Origin: UMGS75 sp964507405
GTDB lineage: Bacteria; Bacillota_I; Bacilli_A; ML615J-28; CAG-313
Length of the DNA stretch: 64,000 nt
Assembly: GCA_964507405.1 (NCBI GenBank)
Contig: CAZDPJ010000004.1
Coordinates: 20,330-84,329 of the forward strand
Direction of reading: 5' to 3'
Part shown: one piece after another, positions 36,652-45,625 of the stretch
Numbering within the stretch: position 1 is the first letter of the stretch
Layout: every line of letters starts with the position of its first letter
The notes under the pieces: model-generated
What the model saw: only the letters and a program-made list of their open reading frames with translations
What the model was told of the DNA's origin: nothing
Databases searched by the model: none
Position numbers and translations under genes: made by a program

Positions 36652-38244
36652 ATGAATGAATTTGAGTTAAAAGAAAAAGTTGTTGATTATGCTAGTAAAG
36701 TATTTTTCTATTTTGTAAAAAAAGTAAATAGTAAAATGGACGCAGAAGATTTATCACAAACAGTTTTATTAGAAATAATTCAAAATATTGATAAAGGTGC
36801 ACGTATTGATAATATAGATTATTATATATGGGGCGTTTGTAAAAATCAATATAATATGTACCTAAGAAAAACGCTTAAAGAACGAAATAATTTAGAATAT
36901 AAAGCTGATATTGACTATATAGATGAATCTACATCAGTCCTTGATACAATGATTGAAGATGAAAAGATAAGAAGAATAAATCAAGCTATTAAATTACTAA
37001 GGAAAGATTACGCAGAGATACTTTATGCTTATTATGTAGAAGATAAAACTCTAAAGTTCATATCAGAAGAATTAAATATACCTCTTGGAACAGTAAAGAA
37101 AAGACTGCATATTATTAGAGAAAAGTTAAAGGAGTATTTAAATATGGAAAGATTAAATGGCAAGAAAGCATATGTACCAAAAAATTTCTCAGCTTCTCTT
37201 GGAATGATGAAAATGGGTACGTATAATCCGCATAATTATGTTAATACATTAATTAATAAAAATTTATTATTTCATTCTTATGATAATCCATGTACTATTG
37301 AAGATTATTCATTAGAACTAGGTATTGCACGTCCTTATGTAGAAGATATTGTGGAACAACTAGTTAAAGTAACTTTACTAAAAAAGATAGATAATAAAAA
37401 ATATATTACTAATTTCCCATATATTACAAAAGATTTATTAAATTCTAATGCTAAAATATTATTAGATAATTATCATATTTATACGAATGAATTAATTAAC
37501 TTTGCAAAAAAACATATAGATGAATATAGAAAGTTAATAACTTACGCTGATTTAACAAATGAAGAGGCAATGTGGAGTTTTTGTTTATTTTTGAATTATG
37601 AAATATTAAATGATACCAAACCTTCATGTAAATACCATGATCGACCAGGTGGTGGTAAGTGGGATTATTATATGACTGATTTAAGAGATGCTAATGAATA
37701 CTTAGTTGATATGGGAATTAATACGTATCAAGATAATATTGGTAGATTACATGCATTCACATTTTATAATGCATCAAATAGCGGTAGACTTGCTTTTAAT
37801 AAATCAGCAAATGGGTCTGAAAAATATGAATTATTAAATGATTTATTAAAACAACATAATGAAGAAATAGTGATAGATAATAAAGAAGAAATTAATGAAT
37901 ACATTAATAAAGGATTTTTAAAGGTAGTAGAAAATAAAATTAAATTTAATTTCCCATTCTTTAAAAACAATGATTTTGAAAAATTGATTACTTTGACAAA
38001 ATCAAATGAACTAAAGATAGTGAAAGAAAAACTACAAATTATTATTAAAAAATTAGAACTTAATATGAAAGACTATTTACCAAAATATTTAGAAGAATAT
38101 ACTTATTCATTATTAAGTAATCAATTATGGGATATTCAAGGTCTTGTTATTAAAGCATTTGATGAGGCTAGTTTACTTGATAATAAAGAAAAACTAGAGT
38201 ATTTTCCATATAATTTAATTTTAGTTACATCAGATAGTAATTAA
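36652..38244 (+). CDS. sigma-70 family (ECF-like) sigma factor with long C-terminal extension
   Basis: Residues 1-165 are a sigma factor: region 2 with MDAEDLSQTVLLEIIQNID, and region 4 with the helix-turn-helix ISEELNIPLGTVKKRLHIIREKL. The remaining about 365 residues begin with a winged-helix-like part (IEDYSLELGIARPYVEDIVEQL). They continue as a soluble, mainly helical domain that I cannot assign. Ordinary ECF factors have about 180 residues. No anti-sigma gene or membrane partner adjoins it, so the extension may sense a signal itself. A GAAGAGG site precedes the ATG and a terminator follows. Confidence 0.85.
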   Translation: MNEFELKEKVVDYASKVFFYFVKKVNSKMDAEDLSQTVLLEIIQNIDKGARIDNIDYYIWGVCKNQYNMYLRKTLKERNNLEYKADIDYIDESTSVLDTMIEDEKIRRINQAIKLLRKDYAEILYAYYVEDKTLKFISEELNIPLGTVKKRLHIIREKLKEYLNMERLNGKKAYVPKNFSASLGMMKMGTYNPHNYVNTLINKNLLFHSYDNPCTIEDYSLELGIARPYVEDIVEQLVKVTLLKKIDNKKYITNFPYITKDLLNSNAKILLDNYHIYTNELINFAKKHIDEYRKLITYADLTNEEAMWSFCLFLNYEILNDTKPSCKYHDRPGGGKWDYYMTDLRDANEYLVDMGINTYQDNIGRLHAFTFYNASNSGRLAFNKSANGSEKYELLNDLLKQHNEEIVIDNKEEINEYINKGFLKVVENKIKFNFPFFKNNDFEKLITLTKSNELKIVKEKLQIIIKKLELNMKDYLPKYLEEYTYSLLSNQLWDIQGLVIKAFDEASLLDNKEKLEYFPYNLILVTSDSN

Positions 38245-38259
38245 GTAATAGATATTAAT

Positions 38260-38292
38260 AAAGACAGTTAAAAAAAGTTAACTGTCTTTTAA
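38260..38292 (+). terminator. rho-independent terminator after the sigma gene
   Basis: AAAGACAGTTAA pairs with TTAACTGTCTTTT around a short A-rich loop. It lies sixteen bases after the stop codon. Confidence 0.85.
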
Positions 38293-38445
38293 TTATATAA
38301 TGAAAAATAATATATTTAAACGTATCATATTTTATATATAAAATATTGCTAAAAGAAATAATTAATAAGCTAGTAAAATACAGATTATATTATTATTAAA
38401 AGGTAAATTTAAAAATTAATTTCGAAATCTCATTAAACAAATGTT

Positions 38446-38474
38446 TTTACTTTTCTAAGGATATATGATATAAT
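38446..38474 (+). promoter_or_regulatory. sigma-A promoter with extended -10
   Basis: TTTACT (38446-38451), a 17-base spacer and TGATATAAT with TATAAT at 38469-38474. It precedes the membrane protein-leuS pair. Confidence 0.75.
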
Positions 38475-38509
38475 ATATTAAATATTATTAACACGAAAGG
38501 GGAATGTTA

Positions 38510-39421
38510 ATGTTTAGAATGTTAGTAGATTCAATGGTAAATCCTAAAGGAATTGCCAATTATGTAGATGATAAAAAGAAAAGAAGATTTGTGGAATTTA
38601 TTTTTGTATTAGCTTTTTTACTTTTGATTCCTACAATTATTTCACTAAATAAGGCAGTAGTCTTTAGTAATTCAGAAACAAATAGTATAATTTCTTCATT
38701 AAAAGAAAATAGTACTATTGATTATAAAATAGAAGATGGTAAATTAATTTATACAGGTGATTGTGAAGAACAAGTTCAATCGATAAAATTTGAGAATACT
38801 GCTTTTTTATTAACAGATTTACCAGTATATGCTGTATTTAGTTTATCCGGAAATGACTATAAAGTTAATGATGAAGCTGGATATGTGATTCTATTTAAAG
38901 AAACTAGTGTTGATGTTATTTATACACCTTATATAGATACAGGAAATGATGAAATGCCAAACGTATTTAAAGCTTTATCGAATGAAGTTGAAAGAAAAGT
39001 AAAAAGTATTTCTTACGATAATTTAAGTGTTAATTTTAATTATTTAGAGTCATCAAAAAATTCATATTTTAATCAAATATATAGCGTTGGTGCGCTTATT
39101 TATAATAACTTAAAACTTAGGGTAGTTTTGGAAAATTCATTAATTAATTTTATTAGTGCACTTATATATTTTTCTGCTAATATGTTTTTTACAGTTTTAA
39201 TTATAAGACTATGCTTTAGGAACTCAGGTGTTTCTTTTGGCAAAACATTAAAAATTGTAATTTTAACTTCAATGCCATATGCTATGGGAAGTTTGATTGG
39301 ATATTTATATGATTTAGTATTCTTAACATATATAGGAGAGCTAATATCACTAATATATACATATCGAGTATTTATGTATTATGTAGTACTTAAAAAAATG
39401 AATGAAAGAGGAGAAAATTAG
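38510..39421 (+). CDS. DUF1189-like membrane protein
   Basis: The 303-residue protein has one hydrophobic segment at about 27-47 and further helices in the C-terminal third (around 205-300). A soluble region between them likely faces outside. The pattern, with the N-terminal MFRMLVDSMVNPKGIANY, resembles DUF1189 membrane proteins of Bacillota; the match is by overall look only. Start 38510 is preferred to 38504, because GAAAGGGG lies at a normal distance only for the former. Its stop is just before leuS, and the two are probably cotranscribed. Confidence 0.75.
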   Translation: MFRMLVDSMVNPKGIANYVDDKKKRRFVEFIFVLAFLLLIPTIISLNKAVVFSNSETNSIISSLKENSTIDYKIEDGKLIYTGDCEEQVQSIKFENTAFLLTDLPVYAVFSLSGNDYKVNDEAGYVILFKETSVDVIYTPYIDTGNDEMPNVFKALSNEVERKVKSISYDNLSVNFNYLESSKNSYFNQIYSVGALIYNNLKLRVVLENSLINFISALIYFSANMFFTVLIIRLCFRNSGVSFGKTLKIVILTSMPYAMGSLIGYLYDLVFLTYIGELISLIYTYRVFMYYVVLKKMNERGEN

Positions 39422-39422
39422 T

Positions 39423-41819
39423 ATGAGTTATAATCATCAACAAATAGACCAAAAATGGCAAAAATATTGGGATGAACATCAAACCTTTAAAACAGATGTA
39501 TGGGATTTTTCTAAGCCTAAATATTATGCTTTAGATATGTTTCCATATCCTTCTGGTGTAGGTCTTCATGTAGGGCACCCTGAAGGATATACCGCAACCG
39601 ATATTATGTCAAGAATGAAGAGAATGCAAGGCTATAATGTTCTTCATCCAATGGGATTCGATTCATTTGGACTTCCTGCTGAGCAATATGCAATTAGTAC
39701 AGGTAATCACCCTGATGGATTTACAAAGAAAAATATTGAAACTTTTAAAGGACAATTATTTAAACTTGGTTTTTCTTATGATTGGAATAAAGAAATTTCT
39801 ACATGTGACCCATCATTTTATAAATGGACACAATGGATTTTTAAACAATTATTTTTAGATGGATATGCTAAAAAAGTGGACATGCCTGTTAATTGGTGTG
39901 AAGAACTTGGTACTGTACTTGCTAATGATGAAGTAATTGATGGTAAGAGTGAACGTGGTGGATATCCTGTTATTAGAAAAAATATGAAGCAATGGGTAAT
40001 TGACATTCCTAAATTTGCTGAAAAGTTACTTAATAATTTAGATGAACTTGATTGGCCAGAATCAACTAAAGAAATTCAAAGAAACTGGATTGGTAAGTCA
40101 GTTGGTGCTCAAGTTAAGTTTAAGGTAAATAATTCTGATGAATCATTTGTTGTATTTACAACTAGATGTGATACTTTGTTTGGTGCAACTTATTGTGTAC
40201 TTGCTCCTGAACATCCTTTAGTAAAGAAAATTATGACAAGTGATAAAGAAAAAGAAGTACTTGAGTATATTGAAGCTTGTTCTAAAAAATCTGATTTAGA
40301 AAGAACGGAATTAAATAAGGATAAAACAGGGGTATTTACAGGAAGTTATGCAGTTAATCCAATAAATGGTAAATTACTTCCTATTTGGATATCTGATTAT
40401 GTTTTATTAACATATGGTACAGGCGCAATTATGGCTGTACCTGCTCATGATGAGCGTGATTATGCTTTTGCAAAAAAATTTAATTTAGATATTATACCGG
40501 TGTTAGAAGGTGGCGATATTTCTAAAGAAGCTTTTACAGAAGATGGAGTTCACATTAATTCTGGATTCTTAAATGGTCTTGGAAAAAATGAAGCAATATC
40601 TAAAATGATTTCTTATTTAGAAGAACACAATCTTGGAACTAAAAAGGTTAATTATCGTTTACGTGAATGGATATTTGCTCGTCAAAGATATTGGGGAGAA
40701 CCAATTCCAACTATTACATATGAAGATGGCACGGTTGAAGCGTTAAATGATGATGAGTTACCTTTAATTCTTCCAGAACTTGATGATTATAAACCAACTA
40801 AGAGTGGCGAGTCTCCACTTGCTAATGCTACAGATTGGATTAATGTTACAAGAAATGGTAAAAAAGCTGTTCGTGAACTTTCAACAATGCCTGGAAGTGC
40901 TGGTTCAAGTTGGTATTATTTAAGATATATTGATCCTAAAAACGATCAAGAATTTGCCAATAAAGAATTGATTAAACACTGGATGCCAGTTGATTTATAT
41001 ATTGGTGGGCCTGAACATGCGGTTGGTCACTTATTATATTCTAGAATGTGGAATAATTATTTATATGATAAAGGTTATGTATCATGTAAAGAACCATTTA
41101 AGAAATTAGTTCATCAAGGAATGATTCTTGGTAAAAATGGCATTAAGATGGGTAAGAGATATCCTGAATTTGTCATTGACCCTAATGATATTGTTAGAGA
41201 TTATGGTGCTGATGCGATGAGACTTTATGAAATGTTTATGGGTCCACTTGATGCTGATAAACCATGGGATGATAATGGTATTGAAGGAGCACGTAAATTC
41301 TTAGAAAGAATTTATCGTTTATATATGGAAGATACTAAAATTAGTGAAAAAGAAAATAAAAATCTTGAAACTATTTATCATCAAACAATTAAAAAGGTTA
41401 CTAGTGACTATGAAGAATTAAAGTTTAATACAGCGATAGCTCAAATGATGATCTTTGTAAATGCTGTATATAAAGAACAAGTATTCCCTAAAGAATACGC
41501 AGAAGGCTTTATCAAAGTATTAAGCCCAATTGCTCCACACATATCAGAAGAAATTTGGGAACATTTAGGTCATACTAATACAATTCAGTATGAATCATGG
41601 CCTACATTTGATGAACATAAAACTAAGGAAGCTTTAGTTACGATTGTTGTTCAAATTAATGGAAAATTAAGAGATAAACTTGAAGTAGAAGCTGGCTTAT
41701 CTCAAGATGAAATTAAAAAACTAGCTCTTGAGAGTCAAAAAGTTAAAGAATATATTGGAACAAATGAAGTTAAGAAAATAATAGTTGTTCCTAATAAACT
41801 TGTTAGTATTGTAATATAA
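39423..41819 (+). CDS. leuS: leucyl-tRNA synthetase
   Basis: This class I enzyme charges tRNA-Leu. The HIGH motif is in YPSGVGLHVGHPEGY, the CP1 editing domain includes TTRCDTLFGATY and GTGAIMAVPAHDERD, and the C-terminal anticodon-binding domain contains ISEEIWEHLGH. The KMSKS loop reads KNGIKMGKRYPEF, so the second lysine is kept but the serines are changed. The product is 798 residues, a usual length. Start 39423 is set by GAGGAG at 39409-39414; the earlier ATG at 39402 lies inside the upstream gene. Confidence 0.96.
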   Translation: MSYNHQQIDQKWQKYWDEHQTFKTDVWDFSKPKYYALDMFPYPSGVGLHVGHPEGYTATDIMSRMKRMQGYNVLHPMGFDSFGLPAEQYAISTGNHPDGFTKKNIETFKGQLFKLGFSYDWNKEISTCDPSFYKWTQWIFKQLFLDGYAKKVDMPVNWCEELGTVLANDEVIDGKSERGGYPVIRKNMKQWVIDIPKFAEKLLNNLDELDWPESTKEIQRNWIGKSVGAQVKFKVNNSDESFVVFTTRCDTLFGATYCVLAPEHPLVKKIMTSDKEKEVLEYIEACSKKSDLERTELNKDKTGVFTGSYAVNPINGKLLPIWISDYVLLTYGTGAIMAVPAHDERDYAFAKKFNLDIIPVLEGGDISKEAFTEDGVHINSGFLNGLGKNEAISKMISYLEEHNLGTKKVNYRLREWIFARQRYWGEPIPTITYEDGTVEALNDDELPLILPELDDYKPTKSGESPLANATDWINVTRNGKKAVRELSTMPGSAGSSWYYLRYIDPKNDQEFANKELIKHWMPVDLYIGGPEHAVGHLLYSRMWNNYLYDKGYVSCKEPFKKLVHQGMILGKNGIKMGKRYPEFVIDPNDIVRDYGADAMRLYEMFMGPLDADKPWDDNGIEGARKFLERIYRLYMEDTKISEKENKNLETIYHQTIKKVTSDYEELKFNTAIAQMMIFVNAVYKEQVFPKEYAEGFIKVLSPIAPHISEEIWEHLGHTNTIQYESWPTFDEHKTKEALVTIVVQINGKLRDKLEVEAGLSQDEIKKLALESQKVKEYIGTNEVKKIIVVPNKLVSIVI

Positions 41820-41822
41820 TGT

Positions 41823-42071
41823 ATGAAATTAGGGGATATGTTTAAAATAAAAAGGAAGGGTAAAAATTCATACTTTAACTATGCTATAATTGGAAATGTT
41901 AGGTATTATATATTCGAAATAAAAAATAGTGATTTACTTTATGAAAAATTAATAGCCAAATTATTTATGCTAGAAATACCATTATATTGGTTTCGTAGTT
42001 ATTATGAATTTGAACTTTTCTTTTCATATTTTGAAGAAACTGTAAATGATATATTTATTCTTATTTATTAA
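41823..42071 (+). CDS. small hypothetical protein after leuS
   Basis: The 82-residue frame starts three bases after leuS. It is rich in aromatic residues (YYIFEIKN, YWFRSYYEF) and has no recognised motif or signal peptide. GGGG precedes a second ATG at 41838, which may be the true start. It may be expressed with leuS. I do not recognise it. Confidence 0.5.
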   Translation: MKLGDMFKIKRKGKNSYFNYAIIGNVRYYIFEIKNSDLLYEKLIAKLFMLEIPLYWFRSYYEFELFFSYFEETVNDIFILIY

Positions 42072-42098
42072 AAAATAAATAAAAATTTATAATTTATA

Positions 42099-42127
42099 TT
42101 TACAAACTTTAAATAATATGATAAAAT
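42099..42127 (+). promoter_or_regulatory. promoter of hpf
   Basis: TTTACA (42099-42104), 17 bases and TGATAAAAT (-10 at 42122-42127) form a good promoter about 50 bases before the hpf start. Confidence 0.7.
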
Positions 42128-42177
42128 ATTAGTGAAGAGATAATTCTTCAAAAATAAAGAAAAGGAGTTGTAAAATT

Positions 42178-42717
42178 ATGAAGGTAAACATTAGAGGAAA
42201 TGGTCAGGTTAAACTTTCAACAAGTGCACGTGAAGACATTGAACAAAAAGTATTATCACTAGATAAATTATTTAGTAATAGTGAACCTATTGTCGCAAAT
42301 GTCTTATGTAAAGGTTTTGAAAAACATTGTGTTGTCGAAATTACTATACCTACCAAAAACATCATTTTAAGAGCCGAAAGTCAAGGTGAAACGCTTTATA
42401 TGGCAGTTGATAATGCTATAGATAAAATAGAGCGACAACTCTTACGACATAAAAAGAAGGTTAATTCCATTATTCGTAAACGTGAAGGAATTGCTAATTA
42501 CTTTAGTGATTTAGTTGAAACAAAAGATGAAGATACAGAATCTATTAAAATAAAAAATAAATCAATTGAATTAACGGTAATGACAGTAGAAGAAGCAATT
42601 ATTCAAATGGAATTATTAGATCATGATTTTTATACATTTATTAATGAAGAAAATCATAAACAAACAATTGTATATCTACGCCAAGATGGTGGATATGGAT
42701 TGATTGAACCTAAATAA
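42178..42717 (+). CDS. hpf: long-form ribosome hibernation promoting factor
   Basis: The 179-residue protein has an N-terminal S30AE domain (residues about 1-100) that binds the decoding site of 30S subunits. The C-terminal dimerisation domain has MTVEEAIIQMELLDHDFYTF and YLRQDGGYGLIEP. This long form pairs 70S ribosomes into inactive 100S dimers under starvation. An AAAGGAG site, own promoter and own terminator make it a monocistronic unit. Confidence 0.95.
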   Translation: MKVNIRGNGQVKLSTSAREDIEQKVLSLDKLFSNSEPIVANVLCKGFEKHCVVEITIPTKNIILRAESQGETLYMAVDNAIDKIERQLLRHKKKVNSIIRKREGIANYFSDLVETKDEDTESIKIKNKSIELTVMTVEEAIIQMELLDHDFYTFINEENHKQTIVYLRQDGGYGLIEPK

Positions 42718-42724
42718 TGTAAAT

Positions 42725-42750
42725 GAGCATACTTTTAAAGTATGCTTTTT
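42725..42750 (+). terminator. rho-independent terminator after hpf
   Basis: AGCATACTTT pairs with AAAGTATGCT around a minimal loop and ends in five T. It lies eight bases after the stop codon. Confidence 0.85.
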
Positions 42751-42758
42751 AAATTTTT

Positions 42759-42878
42759 AAGTAAAGTTTTTTTACATGGTATATAACTAAAAAATAACCT
42801 CGTTATAAGGAAGAACATTTGTTATTGTATAAAACCAGAACAACTTTTAAAAGTTTTTCGAGAAAGTTCTGTTATTAA
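42759..42878. repeat. dispersed repeat copy B, solo
   Basis: This stretch is alignable with the insertion sequence end at 32399-32521 over about 120 bases, sharing CATGGTATATAAC, ATAAAACCAGAAC, TTTTTCGAG and AAGTTCTGTTATTAAT. The hairpin CAGAAC...GTTCTG is retained. No transposase gene is near. The rest of 42879-43074 contains only A+T-rich sequence and a promoter. Confidence 0.65.
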
Positions 42879-43037
42879 TAATATAAATATATATTTTTAG
42901 TATTAAATTATTATTATATGTTAAAATATAATAGTTAGATGATAAGTTATATAAGAAAAAATAGTAAATAATAATTATTAAGTATATATTTTGCTATATT
43001 TCTACTCTTTTTTCTTTTCATTTCATTTCTTTTTTGA

Positions 43038-43043
43038 TATAAT
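43038..43043 (+). promoter_or_regulatory. extended -10 promoter of the Na/Pi symporter gene
   Basis: TTGATATAAT with TATAAT at 43038-43043 has the TGN extension and only a weak TTTTCA at the -35 position. It lies 32 bases before the start codon. Confidence 0.5.
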
Positions 43044-43074
43044 AATTGCGTATTAATAAAAGGAGACTATAATT

Positions 43075-44760
43075 ATGAATTCACCAGATGAAATATTACA
43101 ACTGATACACAGTCTTATTTGGTTACTTGCTGGAGTAGGTATCTTTATTGTTGGTATGAACTATATGAGTGATGCACTAGAAAAAAGTGCAGGAAGTGGA
43201 ATGAAGAGACTACTTGGAAAAATAAGCAATAATCGTATTTCAGGCGTTGGTATTGGAGCAGGTGTTACGGCGATTATCCAAAGTTCATCAGCGACCTCAG
43301 TTATGGTAATTGGTCTTGTTAATGCTGGAGTAATGACACTAATGCAAGCAACACCAATTATTATGGGTGCGAATATCGGTACTACTATTACTGGTTTACT
43401 TGTTGCTTTAAAAAATGATTATTTTAATATGGTAATGTATTTACTTGCCTTTGTTGGCGTAATGATGGGCTTTGTTAAAAAAGAAAGAATAAAAGTAATA
43501 GGAACGTTATGTTGTGGATTAGGTTTAATCTTTGTTGGACTTAATGTTATGAGTAGTGACCAAGCTTTTGGAAATGAATTAATATCAACGATGTTCACTA
43601 ATATTTTTAAAAAAGTTGATTTTCCATTATTATTAATATTAATTGGAGTTATCTTTACTGCTCTTATTCAAAGTTCTTCAGCATCGACTGGTGTAGTAAT
43701 TACGATGGTTGGTACTGGTATTTTAGATTTAGATTTAGCTTTATTTATTATTTTAGGTGCGAACATCGGTACTTGTGTGACTGCTTTACTTGCATCATTT
43801 GGGGCTAATGCTAATTCTAAACGTGTTGCGTTAATTCACTTTACTTTTAATATTATTGGAACAATAATCTTTACAGTTCTAATTTGGATATTTAATGATC
43901 AAATAGTAAATACATTAGAATCAATTTTTCCTGGAAATGATCAAATGTCTTTACAAATGAGGGTTTCATTATTCCATGTCGTATTTAATGTTTCAACAAC
44001 TTGTATATTACTTCCATTTGTTAAACATTTAGTTAAATTCTCACAAATTGTTATTAAAGATAAGAGTGATACTGATATTGTATTAACACTAAAATATGTT
44101 GATAATCGTTTAATAACAACTCCTACGATTGCTTTAATGCAAGTAAAAAAAGAAATGGATTATATGTTTAATTTAGTTGAAGAAAATATAAATAATTCCT
44201 TTATTGCGATGGAAAATGGAAATGCTGATTATAGTGAAAAAATAAGTAAAAATGAAGAAATTATTGACTTTACGAATAGCGCATTAACAAAGTTTTTAAT
44301 TGATTTATCAGTGAATGTTGAAAAGAGTGGTGAAAAATTAATAGGTTCCTATTTCCACGTTCTAAATGACTTAGAAAGGATAGGTGACCATGCTGAAAAC
44401 TTTCATGAAATTGGTATTGAAATGAAAAGTAAAAACTTATCTTTTTCAGATAATGCCATACAAGAAATTGAAAAGATGAAAGGCATTATTTTACAAATGT
44501 TTACTATTTCAAAAGATGCTTTTGAAAATCTAAATAAAGAAGAATTACCTCATTTAACAAGGTTAGAAGAACAAACAGATATTATGAAAGATGAATTAAT
44601 TGCTAGTCACTTTAACCGACTTGCTGAAGGTAACTGTCATGTTGATGTTAGTCCTTATTATTCATCTACCATTTCTGGTCTTGAGCGTGTAGCTGATCAC
44701 TTAGTAAATGTTGGATATAGTATATTAAATCCAACAGGATCACAAAGAGAACAAAACTAG
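43075..44760 (+). CDS. Na/phosphate symporter family protein with PhoU domain
   Basis: The 561-residue protein has two copies of the Na/Pi-II transporter motif (IIQSSSATSVMVIG and LIQSSSASTGVVITM, each followed by ANIGT) within eight to ten membrane helices. A C-terminal cytosolic PhoU-like domain follows (VLNDLERIGDHAENFHEI, SGLERVADHL). Members move phosphate with sodium, and some instead regulate phosphate or nucleotide signalling. An AAAGGAG site precedes the start. It is probably monocistronic, with a terminator 5' of the HAD gene. Confidence 0.92.
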   Translation: MNSPDEILQLIHSLIWLLAGVGIFIVGMNYMSDALEKSAGSGMKRLLGKISNNRISGVGIGAGVTAIIQSSSATSVMVIGLVNAGVMTLMQATPIIMGANIGTTITGLLVALKNDYFNMVMYLLAFVGVMMGFVKKERIKVIGTLCCGLGLIFVGLNVMSSDQAFGNELISTMFTNIFKKVDFPLLLILIGVIFTALIQSSSASTGVVITMVGTGILDLDLALFIILGANIGTCVTALLASFGANANSKRVALIHFTFNIIGTIIFTVLIWIFNDQIVNTLESIFPGNDQMSLQMRVSLFHVVFNVSTTCILLPFVKHLVKFSQIVIKDKSDTDIVLTLKYVDNRLITTPTIALMQVKKEMDYMFNLVEENINNSFIAMENGNADYSEKISKNEEIIDFTNSALTKFLIDLSVNVEKSGEKLIGSYFHVLNDLERIGDHAENFHEIGIEMKSKNLSFSDNAIQEIEKMKGIILQMFTISKDAFENLNKEELPHLTRLEEQTDIMKDELIASHFNRLAEGNCHVDVSPYYSSTISGLERVADHLVNVGYSILNPTGSQREQN

Positions 44761-44785
44761 TCACCATTTGGTGGCTTTTTTTAAT
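44759..44785 (+). terminator. rho-independent terminator after the Na/Pi gene
   Basis: AGTCACC pairs with GGTGGCT (one G-T pair) around ATTT and is followed by seven T. Confidence 0.85.
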
Positions 44786-44833
44786 ATAGAAATTATTATA
44801 TATTTTAGATAGATATGAATAAAGACTTTTTTC

Positions 44834-44862
44834 TTTATTTTTTAGCTAAATTTTGATATAAT
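44834..44862 (+). promoter_or_regulatory. promoter of the HAD-queH pair
   Basis: TTTATT, a 17-base spacer and TGATATAAT with TATAAT at 44857-44862. It lies 34 bases before the HAD gene. Confidence 0.6.
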
Positions 44863-44896
44863 ACATTAGAAATATGAATTAAAAGAAGGTAACAAA

Positions 44897-45625
44897 ATGA
44901 AAAAACCTAAGGTAATTGTAATGGATTTAGGTGGAACGATTATTGATACAATTAATTCTTCTTTTGAAGAAGGAATTAGATATTTATATGATCATTATTC
45001 TTTAAAGAAAATGCCTTATAAAGATGTATTAAATGAGTTTTATTTAATAATTAATGAATGTTTAAAAAAAAGAAATAATGATAATTTTGAATTAAATTTT
45101 CGAAATTGTTTGAATTATTTTGATAAAACCGTTGGGTTTATAAGTGAAGTAAATTTTGATAAGCTTGAAGTTGAGTTTGTTGATATTACAATGAAACGAA
45201 AAAAAGTAGAAGGTATAGACCAATTTTTAGAATATGTAAAACATAATAATATTCCCCTTTATATTTTAAGTAATAGTTGTTTTAGTAGTAATGAGTTAAA
45301 GCATGAATTAGTTGAATTTAACCTTGATAAATATTTTAATGAGGTCTTTTCTACAGCTGATTATTTAATGAGAAAACCAAGCGACATCACTTTTAATTTA
45401 ATAATAAATTATTTAAAAAAAGAAAAATTAGTTGAAAGTTCTCAAGATATTTGGTATATAGGTAATGATTATCATTTTGATATGGTAGGTTGTACTAATT
45501 CATTTATTCATGGGGTTTGGCTAAATAGAAAGCATGAAAATAATTTATTAAATCTTGATATTAAAGTTGTTGATAATTATCAAAAATTAATTGAAATTTT
45601 GGAGGAATGCAATGGCAGAATATGA
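44897..45625 (+). CDS. HAD-superfamily hydrolase, variant motif I
   Basis: The 242-residue protein has the HAD layout: motif I VMDLGGTIIDT, a helical cap, motif II LSNSCFSSN, motif III lysine in RKPSD and motif IV GNDYHFDMVG. Motif I lacks the second aspartate (DLGGT rather than DLDGT), the usual acid/base for phosphatases. The protein may therefore be slower or act on another type of substrate. The substrate is unknown. It overlaps queH by 14 bases, and the two genes are likely one operon. Confidence 0.85.
   Translation: MKKPKVIVMDLGGTIIDTINSSFEEGIRYLYDHYSLKKMPYKDVLNEFYLIINECLKKRNNDNFELNFRNCLNYFDKTVGFISEVNFDKLEVEFVDITMKRKKVEGIDQFLEYVKHNNIPLYILSNSCFSSNELKHELVEFNLDKYFNEVFSTADYLMRKPSDITFNLIINYLKKEKLVESSQDIWYIGNDYHFDMVGCTNSFIHGVWLNRKHENNLLNLDIKVVDNYQKLIEILEECNGRI

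Noticed and set aside
42751..43074. Small RNA gene in the region around the solo repeat
   Set aside because: The hairpins belong to the dispersed repeat shared with the insertion sequence end. No promoter-terminator pair frames a separate transcript.
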